Origin: Phorcus lineatus
Taxonomy: Eukaryota > Mollusca > Gastropoda > Trochida > Trochidae
Direction: 5' to 3'
Assembly: GCA_921293015.1 (NCBI GenBank)
Contig: OV121091.1
Location: 13,421,755 to 13,485,754 of the forward strand
Length of the DNA: 64,000 nt
The notes under the pieces were generated by a model. That model saw only the letters and a list, made by a program, of their open reading frames with translations, did not search any database and was not told where the DNA came from. Of the stretch, positions 18,832 to 33,800 are shown piece by piece; position 1 is the stretch's first letter; every line of letters starts with the position of its first letter. The translations under genes were made by a program, and so were the position numbers.

Positions 18832-21800
18832 CTCTGGAACAGTAAGTCGGAAACCATGAGTCTATATTTTATAAAAGTTTTACTTTTCATGTCTTATGTG
18901 CATGTCGTAGGGTCTCTAACAATAATACGAACTATACACCTGTAAAAACTATTGAAACAACTGCTCTTTTAATGACTGTCGTGTTACAAATATTGACCAT
19001 ATATTAACATGTTGTTCAAAATACGTTCATCCCAAACTCACCCACTCACTCTATTAACAACCAAGTCATTTATATCAAAGTGTTCATTTCAGGTTTAACA
19101 ATGCCTGAGGATTTATAAACAAATAAAATCATAGTAATTGTTAAATCGATCATTGAAAATGGCCAACGACGTAACCCTTGTCAAACAGCCAAAATTCATA
19201 TTCGAAAAGATTTTGCTGTGACAAGATTGTTTGCTTAAATAGGTGCGTGTCGACATTTATTGACTTCGAATGATCACAAAAGACATAGATACAAGAGAGA
19301 AAATCAGTATTTGGTGAAACCCCATTGAGCAAATATGGTTACCCAAACATCCTCATTTACTGAGTAAGACCTTTAGCTGCCTATGGGGCTGTTGGTTCCA
19401 TTTCGTTTTCGTAATGCATTTGCCATAAGATGTAACTGGAGACCCGTAATGTATTCAGGTCGGTTACAGAAATTAGAAAGAATCAAAGATGGTGCATTCT
19501 CTCCCAACAGAGGTAGCTGATAGAACGCTGATTGGATGCAATCAGACTTAGTTGTGCAATCAGCGACGCCGTTTCAAAAGTTATTTCCGGAAGCTTTACA
19601 AAAGCTAAACTTTATTAAAAAGTTGCACCTTGCACTTTAAGTCATCTTTACAGAACACATACGCCTGCATCATTTGCGACTGCATCATTGCATAGGCATA
19701 TGTGACTAAAACATGTTATTCATGCATTCTGTGTTTTCATTGGCTGAAATATTGCCAAGTAGTTATAGTTGCAAATTTGTCCCGCTAGGGAAAACTGCAT
19801 GAAGCCCGAAAAACCTTCGTATTAAGACAGAGGTATAGGAATTTATGACGGAGCTACCTCTGTCGGGAGAGAATGAAGATGGTGTTGAAATACTTTCCTT
19901 CAGGTGTCTATTAGTTGTTATGCATTATGAGTAATCTGCGGCATGTGCTAGAAAATGTTCAGGCCGATTTTAAAAAGAAGTTTTGATAACGGAACAACCA
20001 AATCTCATTCCTAATGAGTATAATTTTTTCTCTGTTCAATTTTACCTGTCATTTTCAGCTGTCTTTCGCCTTTTATTCTGCACTTCACCATCATCCGGAA
20101 AATCTAAAAAATTTAGGAATTTTATAAATTATTTTCTCAAACGTTTACGTTTGAATTTACATAATGTCTATAACTTTTATTTTCATAGTTACGTAATTTC
20201 ATGTAATGTCAGTGATGAAAGTTCACGCATTCGCTGAAGTGGCAATTTTCACAAGTTAGCTTACAGTTTCAATTATGAAAACATTTAGTTTATTATATTA
20301 TAGAATATATTATAGTACCCCGGGTGATAGAAACATATATGATACAGTATTCAAAGGTCAGAAAACACATTTTCATTTACGAATGTAACGGCGAGAAAGG
20401 CATTCTGGTAAATGCATTGCAAATTGTCAATCTATCTCCCATGAGCGATCAGGCGGTGCATAATGCCCTCGGCATATACATGTGTAAGTATAAAGGCTGG
20501 GTTGTATACTCGGTGAACTATTGAAAGTGACACCTCGTACAATACAGAGCTGAGTCACACATCACAATCGAGATACATCATCCAATCTAAAAGGCCCAGG
20601 GTCAGGCAGTAATGAAACAAAAGGGTGTACATTTCATCCACGTTTGCATTATCAAAAGGTTACCAGTGCATGTCTACAGTGCAGTGAATAAAGGAGCAAG
20701 TAGCGTTGGACTTAGCATTTGTCTCGTCTTATTCAAGGATATCGTTGTAATTATCTTCTAATTATAATTGTCCTCATTGGTCAGCATATATGTGTTGTAA
20801 GAGGGTCAACATAAGAATATATTAATAACTGGACATTAAAGGTTAAATATATGCATGTCAATTCTGAATAGTACTGAAGGCATGTTAAACCTAATTACTC
20901 ACTGACTCAATTTCGAAATATGTTTTCTATTTATTTATTCATCAGCACTGATGAAATATTAGTAATATTAAGAAACCCAGTTTCACATATTGAAAGCTTT
21001 TATTATCATTGTGGTGAAAAATAACATCACTATGGCTATTATTGTAGTGAAGCCTGTGAAAATCATTCTAAACTGCTATAACTGTACTTAAATTCAGTAA
21101 AGCAATGAATGATTACTGCATTTTTAATAGTTCACTATCAAACAGATATAATTGAAAAGGGCTTGGCGAGAAATGGACCCCCAGACGCTATATCCGAATC
21201 GAAAGACGCCAACCGCAGCATGATTCCACCCAATAGAAGACTACCTCGTTCATTTAATATAAATGTAATTACCAGTTAACGAGATTGTTTAAGCAGAAAT
21301 GATTTAAACGTCGATTGTAAAACCCAATGTTTAAAAGTTGCATCACCTCAGATGATTAGTTTTGAATTAATAATTTCTATTTCAAGAGAAATCTTTAAGA
21401 ATAAGATACCACATAGAAGTTTTTATCCTATTTACTGAAGCCTGGTTATCAAATGCTTTGGCAGTGGCAACACTTCGGTAAGTCAAACTCAAATCGTAAC
21501 ATTGATCAATGGGTATTTATGCTCTAACTTCTTATAGGCACTTGGTCACTTAAGCGCCTTTCTAGTTTTATGTTTGTATAGTTGTAACGTACCAACCTTC
21601 AAAAACATTGGGTTGGATATCTGTAAAGGGAGACGATGCAGACGAGGTTGACATCTCTTCGTAGTCACGTGACCCCATGGATCCGGATTGCCTTCTGTCA
21701 CGTGACCTGGGCAGATCCTGTTCGTCTAAAGTGACAGGATGTTGATAATGGTCGTTCAGGTATCTTTGAAGTATCGTGTGTTTATACTTGATGTGTGAAG

Positions 21801-24800
21801 AGCTGTCCTCCACGACCGGAAGTCTGCATACATCTTGGTGCCATTGAGGACTCTCTGGTGTTGCAGCACGGGAAGGCACAATTGTATCCATGGTTACCGA
21901 ATGGACATCTGAGATCGCTTCTGATTGGTCAGTTGGGAATGTTGGATTTTGGCCTCCTGTTAAATAAACATGACAAGGTTATCGCTGTCATAATGTTCGA
22001 CAACACATCACTTGTGATTAGGACAAAAAAGAATCTAATCGGATACGTAAAAGAAACAAAACTAAAATGACTGGATCAAACACTTGCTACTTCGTATATT
22101 CATACTCAGAACTTAACAGGTCTGCAAAGGTAGAAAAAGAATTCCTATTGTCATATATTTTTTTAATTATTCAGACCCTCGAGGCTCATTACCCATCATT
22201 CAGAGGTAAATTCAGGTCATAAATTTTAAGTGCATCGAGGATTGATAACAGTTTTAATGATACAATCGATTATCCAAAAAATAAAGAATTCCTTTGTCTT
22301 TACGATAAGTCATTGACGTAATTCTTAGTCTAATTTGTAGTTTAGACTTGTAAACGGAACTCTGTTTCTTTGATATGTCAATGACAATACAACCAACTGT
22401 AAGACACGAGTAAAATAACATTCAAATTAAGCTAGAAACAAAATAACATTACCCAACTTTACTTAGGAAGATATAGGACCTACAACTTATCACATCGTGC
22501 AAAAGTTATCATATTGGAATACTGACGTGTGCAGCAAAACAGGGATATTGATAATACTTTACTTTCCATATTAGATTTATTTGGAGGTAGTCAATATGCA
22601 GCGTTTGTTATGACCTTTAAATGCTGCACGGATGCTGCATCGTCCATCTTTAAATCTTTTGATTTGTTAAAATCGAACCGCTACCCATTGAGCGTTAGTC
22701 AGGTACTCTACCAACTGTGCGTCTTCTCAGGTTTGCTGATACATCACAAAATTGCATGAACGCAGTGTCTGCATTTCATTTCATTTAGATGATTTTCGTT
22801 AAAATTGACTTAGATTTACTTTTTGGACATTCGTAAAATGGAGCTCGTATTCAGTCTCGTCTCGGGCGACTACTCATCTATTTAAATAAGTTCGAAACCA
22901 TGAGCGTTAAACAAGATTTATATCTTCTTTGTGGACACTGTAAACATAATGCTGTATTCAGACTCACTAAGGGCTGCAAGTATTTTGACAGAGGGTAAAT
23001 GAGGTGGGCTGGAACCCACCTTCATCTTCAGAGTCCCAGATCGAATCCTCAGAGGTGACGCTGAAGAGCTCGGCATTGCCCACTACACAGGTGTTGTATA
23101 ACTTTATTCTGCTGGACCAGCTGAGATTCGGGGCCCGGACGGTGTTCTTCAGACGGCGCCTCGCATTGGCGAACCAATTAGAGACCTGGATTAAGGTCAT
23201 GTGACTGCCGGCAGCCAATGCAACCTTTTCTGATTTTGAAGGGTATGGGTTGTCTCGATGCTGGTACAACCAGTTTTTGAGGGGCCGAGCCATGTCTTGA
23301 AGGGTTTGCCGCTTGTGTCGAATCTTCTCGGGTACCAGCCTTCTGCAAGGAAACATAATAAATGTAAAAAGTAAGAAGTAACAAAATGAAACAAATAAGA
23401 GTATCAGCTACTTAAGGAGACATTTTTACATCCTAAAGGCAAATTTTCAATATATTCGTCAAGCTTAAAAAAGTTTGAAAATGAAAAAAAATATGTCAGA
23501 GCAGTTTATATGGATGTATATTACAATGTATGCCTGCACTTTTGTAGTAAAGTTTCATTTGTACAAATGATGAGAAAAAATTAATTTATTTTTTTCATTT
23601 TCATATATTAAGAAATCTAGTAATAGATAGATTAATGAATAAAATCGATATCATTGAATCACGAACGACCACTGCTCGTGTTATTTTTCTAAGGATACAA
23701 ACCTGCAGTTTTCAAACAAAAGATTTCTTTTTCATCCATCAAATGTATCCGAAATTCAAACAATATACAAGTAAATAAAATTGTGACATAACGTTACCCT
23801 ATATGCACGATATTCAAATGATAACGTTTATCAAATTGTTGATCGGATATTAAAAAAAGGGATAAATGAAAGAACGTAATGTTTGTTTAACATGCACTAA
23901 CGTTTTCTGATCTTTGAGTATGCGAACGATAACATCTGATCGCAAAGTGGTATCGAATTCCTCATAAATCATAGTAATGGCCCAATATTTTTCTTTGGTG
24001 TCTCGATAAGCTTTCAGCCTTCGACTCTTTAAAATATATTCTTGCCGGTGTTATGTAGTTTGTTGGGACGTATAACATTGAAACGTATCACATGAAGGGT
24101 ACAAAGTACACTAACAAAAATATTACGAAAAATGCATGATATCATACTCCGATCAAATTGTAAGAAATTGAAAGAAATATTCGTAAAAGTTTTAATTTCT
24201 CGTAAACAAAATTGGACTTAAAAACGTGTTCACTATACATGTAGGTTTGGTGTAGGTTCTAACTGACTGACAAATATGCGTCTGTCAAACATGCTGTATA
24301 TCATTCAACCGTGAAGGAAAATGTATGTACATACATATTCAAATGATAGAAAACACTTTCATAAAACATAACGCGAACACTATTTTCTGACAACTTAACG
24401 TGTCTTGTACCGTGTTCCGTAGAGTACCGATTTGTTGCGAATGTATGCTAAGTCTTGAGACTAAAATAAGTTTGGTGATGTTAATCGTAAAATAAGATTT
24501 GAATATGAGAAGAGGTCAATATAAGGTCGACATCAAAGGACCAGTTTTCTTTGAAGCTTGTGCAATGTCAATAGAGTTCAACATACAACATACAGGATGC
24601 ATTCAAAAGGAGTAAAACACGAAGTAGGTTTTAAACTAGAAACGTTAACGACTTTGTTCATAGGTTTTGCAATTGCAGCTAAGTACAAAGTTCAATATCT
24701 ATGTAAACAATATTCGGGATACTATCACACCTAAGGCAAATGACAGTGATAGAGGATCCGATTTGTGGACTTTTCGCACAAGTATGAAAATATTTGTGGA

Positions 24801-27800
24801 ACGAAGGAAAACCTGCCTATCTAGTATCAACACATCATGACTAAGGCTTTTACTGCATGACATTGTCATTGTTCTTTTCATGTGCAACGCTATGCCATCG
24901 TCAGCACATTGATATGAGTTATTTGAGAAATGGAATAAGGTCCCACCAATTTAATGTGATCACTTAATAGCTCATTACCTCGGTCTATAAATACTTTCTT
25001 TATCTAAGGTATATATCTGACACAACCTCGATATGTAACCATTTATCTGTTCAAATTATAAGCATAATCATATTTCACTGCACAAACTGAAATTTATTGC
25101 CTTAGCATATTCACAATGGGCTTCATGATACAGATACTTTTTATTCGTCGAGTTGCTGTATTGCATGAGTTCTATATTACAATATTGAAATATACACTAT
25201 CACTAGGAACACCCATCACTATGGCAGTTATATCATATTTAGAAATCGTACATGTTGCCTCATAGTTGTGCAATATCTATAAACATAGGCATATACTCTT
25301 AAATGCACATACTCTACTCGAAGCAAAACTTTGTAACTGTTTTTCAGCCATATTTGAATTTTGTATCTGTCGGGCCAAAATTGCCGGTTTAATTCATTCT
25401 TCTGTGGTAACGCCCTAAGAGTAAATGAGTAGACCTGAAGCGTACATATATATACGTTGAGCCTGCAGCGTGGAAAAGGCTTGCAAGAAAATCATTTGAT
25501 GGTGCCACCAGCTCTGCAGATGTGTGCACTTAGATATCTCTTCAAATAGTAAGCTGACATTTCCTTGATGATTCAGAGCCGCATTAAACATTTTGAACTG
25601 GGTGGTGATACTTCCTGGGAGAGGAAATGACGTAAGCCTTTGAAATGCATGCTTTGTATAAACAGTCATCACGTGAGAAATATACTGACATGATCGTCAA
25701 ATACATTTTTATATTCTTTATTCTCTTTGTTTCACGTGATCGTTGCATGGCGACTCGACTTTGAACGTCAAGTATACTCTTAAAGGGGCAGTCGTCTGAG
25801 GGGTCCACCGTCCGCCTTTTTGCATACTTTTGATAATTTCTTGAAATGAGTTATTCAAAGTTAATGTTTAAATTCAGTTGCGATTTTGAAGAATTAAGAT
25901 AACACAAGTGTTAGCTTTACACATTGGTTTTCTCATATTTCCTTAAAGGGGCCTTAGCACATTTATGAAATATTTATTTTTTCAAATTTCATATTCCTCA
26001 ATAATTGTTAACAACAAACATGAAATAATAAAGTATCAAGCAAAAATCCCAAGCAGTCATGTTTGTGTGAATACCTTGTAATCATTTCAGGTAGGTAATT
26101 GGATTTTCATAACTTAACTGATCATGGTACGTTCGTTTTAAAACTGCTTCTTTTGATGAAAAAAATGTGTTGCAGTTTGAAACATTTATTTTAGTTTTCA
26201 TGATATCACTTTATCTATAAAAAAACACACTGTTACTGTCCTTTCACACTTTCGTTGTTGTACCAATTGTAATAATTTAATGTGTTCATAAGGCTAAATA
26301 TGTTTTAAACAATGATAATGTGATGAATAAAGTTGTCTAACTGATTGATAACAGCTTTTATTATGTTTCGAATGGTGAAATATGCCATTTATCGGTGAAA
26401 ATAAAACCCGTATTTTCACTGAGTGAAATAAAAATGGTATTCTACTCAGTGAAATGACGCAACAATCATATGACGTCGTCTGTGACGTCATGAAACAATT
26501 GAATTACGTCATGCAACGGCCCGCGCTAGCAAAGCGTTTTAGCTTCTCCATTCATATAGTTAGGGTCATTAACGTGGTTTTGGGAAACATAATAAATAGA
26601 ACATTTGACATTTCTCGTCGAATACCATGAATATCTCATCTCGTGAAGTAGAAAATCATATAAATTTCTACTTCATGGTATCCATGGTATTAGACGAGAA
26701 ATGTCAAATATCCTCTATATAGCTAATAAAACTGTTATCATGTTTATCATATTTATCATATCCAAAAGACATAATACAATGGCCCTCATTGGGTTCGATG
26801 TCCCGAAAGGATTGTTTTTTGTTAGAATCTCTTCCATTTGATATTGCCGTGGTAAATAACTTTAAATCCCTATCCATTTTCAATACATACATTAAAATGA
26901 TTCAATTATTTTATTGTTTGTTTGTCACATACAGCTACGGTAATATTAGATATCATTATTGATGTGTTTTAGGTTATGACATCATCAATGATGTGTTGTA
27001 TGTTTGTCCCATGCTCGATTTCACTTACATGTAAATTGTCGTGGTATGTTGTGAACAAGACATATGCGGTATGTATAGCGTATATGTGATAGTGTTTCCC
27101 CGGACTGTATTAAATGGCATTACAAAGGTCGACGAGTAGAACGTGATAGCTTTGCTCTTTGTGAACCCGCCTAAATTATATAGTCAGTCATTTAAGTACA
27201 TGGTAGTTGAAAGTAACAAATATTAGAAAATTCATCGTAGAAACTCTAATACTCATTTCAGCCCATAAGTTACAAATTCATAACATCAATAAAATGAAGA
27301 TAACATATGACATCTTACTAAATTCATTTTAGGATGAATTCCTTCCAAAATGTACATCTTATTAATAAAATGTTGAGATTATTGGATTTGATTACCCCTT
27401 TCAAATTTGTATGGTTTCTGAGGTGTACACACCTAAATGATTTCTGTATCAAATATTATTTGATTACATAGTTTCCCATCAAAGATATTAAATATGAAAT
27501 TGAATATTGATAATGACCCCATGATATCCCTAAACAAGACGGTGACTCGGCACAAGTTAAGATTGATATTGAAACTTTTATGTTTGATGTAGGGTTTTAA
27601 TAATCTTCACAGCAGGCTTCCGAATAACAACCGATGTCTCATCTATTATTGAGGAGAGTTTGCCACTCAAGGGTTACTGGAAATGCTACAGCTGGTGATT
27701 ACTGTGTAACCTATACTCACGAAATCCGCCTTTCGGAGAAAGACTTAGCCTTTATAACAGTCCCAGGAATTATTAATTTTGTAGTGTATGATAACATGGT

Positions 27801-30800
27801 ATTTTACTAAACTCTCGTTTTCATAAATAAACCAGGAAAAGTTCTTTCCTTCCGGGTTCTACAACAAAAACACCCTATAAAAATCACTTAGTCTAATGTA
27901 AAATAAAACCCACAAAAAGTAAACATCGATTATTTGAAATATTTTCTTAACATATTCATGGTTTTAAAGGTATCTCTCCGTGTTTCAATAAGAATAATTT
28001 TATAAGAACTTTTAGAGATTTGGATTGTCTTAAATGACAAAATGTTCATTCTGTCGTCTAAATTATTAAAGTCCTCCAAGGTTTCAATTAAGTTATTAAG
28101 AAATTTTTTGGGGGAATAGGAATGTATTACTTGAAAAAATGGTCATTCTGCGCACAAACCACCGTCTTTCGTCCTCCAAAGTTTCAAGATTCAGTTTTAC
28201 CTAATTGATAAACATTAACATTACTTTTTCACTTCAAACAGTAATCAAGATTTAGGATGATTTGAAGAAATAAAATTTTCTAAAAACGTGGTACTGCACC
28301 TTTCAACCTGGAACACTGGAAAATGCTTTACAAACATTATATGTGCACGGGGCAATTTACACTTACGCTGTAAATTTAGCTTCAATGTTTGCAATGTGGG
28401 TGGAGCAGTTTCTATTAATACAATTGCGCTTAGAGTATACGTTGCAGGTTTTGCATAGGAAAGTAAGGTGATATATGAACACAGGATGTTGAAATATTTG
28501 ATTTTTGATTCAATCTTTTCCCGTTGGCCAGGTCTAATTTCCATTTTCCCCACAATCTTATTTGAGGACGGGGAAGCGAAAATTGTAACGCACAAGAAGC
28601 TCACTTCTTGAAATGATATACGAATAGAAAAGTGGGCACTTGAAACTGATACGTTTTAATACCTGACTCATGATTGACCTCAATATAAAAAAACAAAGAT
28701 TACGAAAAATCATAAACATGTTTGAAATATCATATAATATATTGGTACTTTAAGAAATTGATCTCAAAAGTAAATTCATTGTTTGATATATTTGAACGAC
28801 TTATCAACTTTATTACAACGTTACATACATGTAATTTACTCATACGTCAATTGATGGCATGTTTTTTTTTATGATATTTCAATAATTGAATATACTTATT
28901 TGTGGTATATATCAAATATCATTAATTATGTCCCCTATTTGCAATAACAAATCCTCTGTTGGAATGAAATTGTCCTCAATCCATTTTTCTTCATCCTTAA
29001 GGAGTTGTGCAGTGTAATCTGACTCAGAAGTGACTCACTCATATATATATATTTATATTATCTAACTACATCCATCGCAAGTGTATATTTCAGAAGGATA
29101 CGCCATTTGATAAGCAACATGACCCGGAAGCATATCCTTCAAGAAAATCTTTGTATAATTGAAGTTTAAGCTAGGAATAATAATCTGTGAAATATGTCTA
29201 ACTTGAATTGCTAAACGTCCCGAAACAGCTGCAAATAATGAGAATGGTAAGTTTTGATGAGGTCGTTGATATCGTTAAAAAAACGTGCCAATTGAAATAT
29301 TACAGATCAACTAAGACCTTGCTTAGAACACACATAATACTACAAAACCTTTTATCGTCAGCCCAAGGGAGTTGTGGTTGTGAATGACTCATGTAAACCA
29401 CATGGGGAACTAAAACATTGTGAAGCCAATGCTTATTTTTACAAACCGTCCATTTTAGATTTACTGGTGAATCATGTAAATAGAAGTTCATGGACTGTTG
29501 TGATGACCTCTTTCAATGAGGGAACAGCGTTGTTAAGGATGATTAATATGACCTCTTTCAATGAAGCAATAGTGTTGTTGAGTAATATGACCTCTTTCAA
29601 TGAAGAAATAGTGTTGCTGATGATGAGTAATATAAGTAATGATGAATAGTGGTATTCAATTCTTTAATTCAATTCTTTATTTCAGTAAAAGGCCTTACGC
29701 CCACGTACAAAACATATATACAAAACAAGACAATATTATATTTGAGAGAACAATGAAATATACAATATAAGTTAATTGGGTGATAGAGTCATTGAACGCA
29801 GAGTGAGTGCATCTCTTATAAAAGTAGGATTAAAGAGTTTCTGAGTTTTGACGTTGTAAAACATTTTGTAAGTAAGAAATATTAACATTTTCAGGTAAGT
29901 TTGGGATATACTTTCTTCTTAATTCAATAAAACAAGGACATTTGAATAAAAAGTGTAGTTCATCTTCAATAACATCATCTTTACAAAGCTTACACAATCT
30001 TAAAAATCTAGGTGTTCCTTCTCTTCTTCCAGTATTTTTACGTATTGATAGGGCACCTATTCTTAGCAAAGTAATTCTACGGCGTGATTCTTTCGATTTA
30101 ATAGTTGTTAGGTAAGGTTCTGTACAAAAGGACTGTTTGATGGTAGAATATAGGTCTAAAGAAGAACTGTCATTTATGTCAGCAAAAATGCTTTGTACAC
30201 AACAATCATTTATTCTTAATACAAAGTTACGTAAAAATTCACTTTTGTTGCCAACACCCTGAGCTTCCCATACATAACCAAATCCGTACATGAATAGTAT
30301 CTTTTTAACATTTGAAGCCCACGTATTACGGCCTACTGTTTCTAGCTTACACATCATTATACAACATTGCTTTGGATATCGCGTTTCTTCATACTCTAAT
30401 AATTTAAACCAATATTTGATAACTCTTTGCAGGGTGTCACTATATACATAATTTCGCCCACACTCAGCGAGTACAGCAACATTTGAACATTTATAACTCA
30501 CACCAAGAACATATTTACAAAAACGAACATGAAATCTTTCAATAATATCCCATTTGCTAACTCCCCAAATTTCACAACCATACAATATTATTGGCTTTAG
30601 CTGGACATAAAAGATTTTGAAAAGCACAGATGGGGAAATATTTTTCAGTTTAAAAGAAAATGTCTTGACTGCTGCCATTGCTCTATTAGCTTTCATAACT
30701 AAATTTTGTACATTTTTTGACCAGGATAATCTATTTGAAAATGTTAAACCAAGATAATTATAATATGTTGAAACATTCAGCTTAATACCACCCATTGACC

Positions 30801-33800
30801 AATTTTCATAACCTCTTAATTTCCCACCGTTTCTAAACACAAGAATTTCAGTCTTATCAAAATTAACAAAGAGACCCCATGTCTTGCAAAACTGCGAAAG
30901 TACGTTAATTCGCTTTTGTAAGCCTATAACAGAATCTGAAAACAAGCACAAATCATCGGCATATAATAACATGAATAATTCTAGAAAATCTGAGTCAACA
31001 AAAATACCTCTATCACAATCTTGCTCCATAACTGTATGTATTTGATTAATAAACATAGAAAATAACAATGGACTTAAAATAGTGGTAAATCTGTAACGAA
31101 TTAAATGCGTCTGACTACTGTAATCTTGAAAGACATTAAGCAACCAATTTATTTTAGTGAGTAGATATTTTTATCTCAGATACATGCCAAATAGAAAAAT
31201 TCTACAGATAACATAACACCCTGTTGTGAATCTAACAAGGCCCGAAGTCCGAGGGGACGCAACTTGCATCTTACTAATCACGTTGCTTTAAAGATTCCAA
31301 GGTATATTTTATACAAAAACATTTTGTGAATATTTTGAACATGAAATTGATTTTCAGAACCTCTTATCATTCAGTAAGCAAAGGCGGAGCGAGAATGCCC
31401 TTGAAGAAACATGATAACAGACATTTTAGCCGAGCATTATAACATGTGAAAAATGTCCCCTGTTTAAAAGCTACAAATCCCCCAGCCTCCTGGTGTTAAC
31501 CAAAACATATTACCCTTAATCCCTTTATCTACAGCCCAAGAGATTTCTAGATTGTCAATGACTCACATCGGCGAGATGCAATGCTTGTGTACTGGAATAA
31601 ACCACCAGCGTGTTCCTATGAATATCAGTTTGATGTTATGGACTGATGTCATGATGTCTAAGAATCTAAAAATAACGAATTTTTTATCAATTATTTTTTA
31701 TTAACAATGATAAAATGTATTCAACTATTGCCTTTCCTACTTTTGTCATTGTGTTTTTGAATAAAAAAAAATACCTGTTCGGAAATTTACAAGAATATCG
31801 TGTATTGGAGTATAGCAGTGCGACTTTTGTAATGGTTTTTTGGAAAAAGAAAATAACGGTGTTTTTTTTAGATAAACAACGATAAAACGTATTGGACTAT
31901 TACAGTAACCACTGTTCCAACGGTACGGGGCCAAGAGTCAATAATTTTTTATCAACCGCACCACAACAATATTGAAAATATTTCTTTAATCATTGTATCT
32001 TTGAATTCAACTTTTGTAGGTATTTTGTACATAAGGAGAAAATAAAATAAAACTTATTTCATGATTTTTAACGCAAACAATGATAGGAATACAAATCAAT
32101 TATAACATCTATTCAACATAAAATGAAATGTACAGGGTCACGTTCTACATTGAGTACAATGGTCACGGAAAGGAAGTCAACATGTTTTGAAAAATATTTT
32201 TAGATCCGAATTAATTATGAGGACAGACATCAACGAAGGATATCAATTAAATCATCAAGAAATGTCCGCAGTTTATTTCTTAAAAAGTATTTGATTTAAA
32301 GCCTAAAAGGAACATAAAAAATATTCAACATAGTTTGTAACCCGTGTTCATGCATGCAGTAGCGTATATAGGTCACGGGAGAGGAGTTGGACGCCTCTTG
32401 AAAATGTTTATAGACCAAAGTTTATACTAAAAACAGGCTTAATGACAGGATTACCATTGAAGCATAAATGGAGGGTGTTATTACCATGTTACCGTCCTCT
32501 TGAGAAGAGAACTTAACCCAAACACTGGGTGGTTCTGGAAATAAATGCACTGGAATGACCTTTGGAAATGCATGAATTTGCTTATGAATACACTTGACCT
32601 TGGTCGTCCTTTGAAATCTGCGAACGTCACATTCAATTGGGTGTGCTAAAATGCTTACTTCAGTTTTAGCTCTGACATTTACTGCTTCTAGTCCATCATC
32701 TGATGGCCAGGCCTTTAAAATGCCTAAAACCTTGGCCATAAAGAAGCAATAGCACTAGGCAAAGAACATTAAATGATCAAGGCACTTTGATAATGAAGAC
32801 TATGGATTTTGTGATTTCAACCTAAAGAAGATAATTCTCCTCTGAATAACGTAATTAAGACTATGCTTCATTGAATTTGCGCTTTAACCGTTATAAAGAC
32901 TATGCTTCTTTGAATCTGGCGCTATTAGGGTTGTAAAGACTATGCTTATTTGAATCTTGCGCTATTAGGGTTTTAAAGACTATGCTTCTTTGAATCTTGT
33001 GCTTTTAGGATTATAAAGACTACGTTTCATTAAATTTTGTGCTTTCAGCGTCATATTTTGTGATTTCAACGTGCTCAGGTTACACAACAAATCCCAATAC
33101 TTTGCTCTATTGAAGTCATTGCCTGTTAATAACTTTATATGTAAAAAATGTTAAATGTTAATTAATTGATAGTTGGTAAATTTTTTTATTAGTGAAAGAA
33201 CAATATATACCATATAAAAATATCATTTTTGAAAGTGTAACATCTGTTATCATTTCAAGAGAATTTGGGAAATATTTTAAAAAAGGCTCAAGTGTACTTC
33301 GTTTGTAATAAAACAACCTTTAGAACAGGAAGATCATGACTGGACTAAATTATTGACCGAAGAGTGGTCAGATAAACTCTAGTTGATAAGGGGTTTGCCG
33401 ATAAACACTTTTACTTTATCACTGAGTCACCCTACAGGTCCGTCGACTAAGATGTACTTAATCGGGGCAAAACGTGAATAGAACGAGGCCCCTAGTGAGT
33501 ATAGAAGAATAAAGGTTGTTTATATTTCAGGACGTTTTGTAACCCTAAAGCCGGTGATATTAAAAGTTCGATAAGCCTGGTAGGAATCAGTCAATGTCAC
33601 TTCTGTACGAAATCAATAACCCCCCGGCAGGTACTTTTCAGCGCAGTGCAGGTACTATTTCATTAAACGTTCCAGCCCTGTTTAATAGAGTGGAACGAAC
33701 TTGACGTATTTTTCTTAATATGGTGGTGAACATTAAGAATGAACCATTATCAATACCATAGGACAGAGAAGCCATCCCCGGTTGGTACTAAAACGAATAC

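Larger units (their letters stand above)
18832..21596 (-). other. Mohawk intron 3 (about 2.8 kb)
   Basis: Splice sites are moderate (GTTGGT donor; tandem AG acceptor). It holds a conserved hairpin at 19826-19864, a decayed SINE at about 21020-21115 and SINE-tail remnants at about 19005-19052 and 20878-20912. An additional small in-phase exon cannot be ruled out. Confidence 0.7.

Noticed and set aside
21568-21891. Independent gene starting at the internal ATG (MDTIVPS...)
   Set aside because: The frame is open upstream to a good acceptor and in phase with the homeodomain exon; it is Mohawk exon 3.
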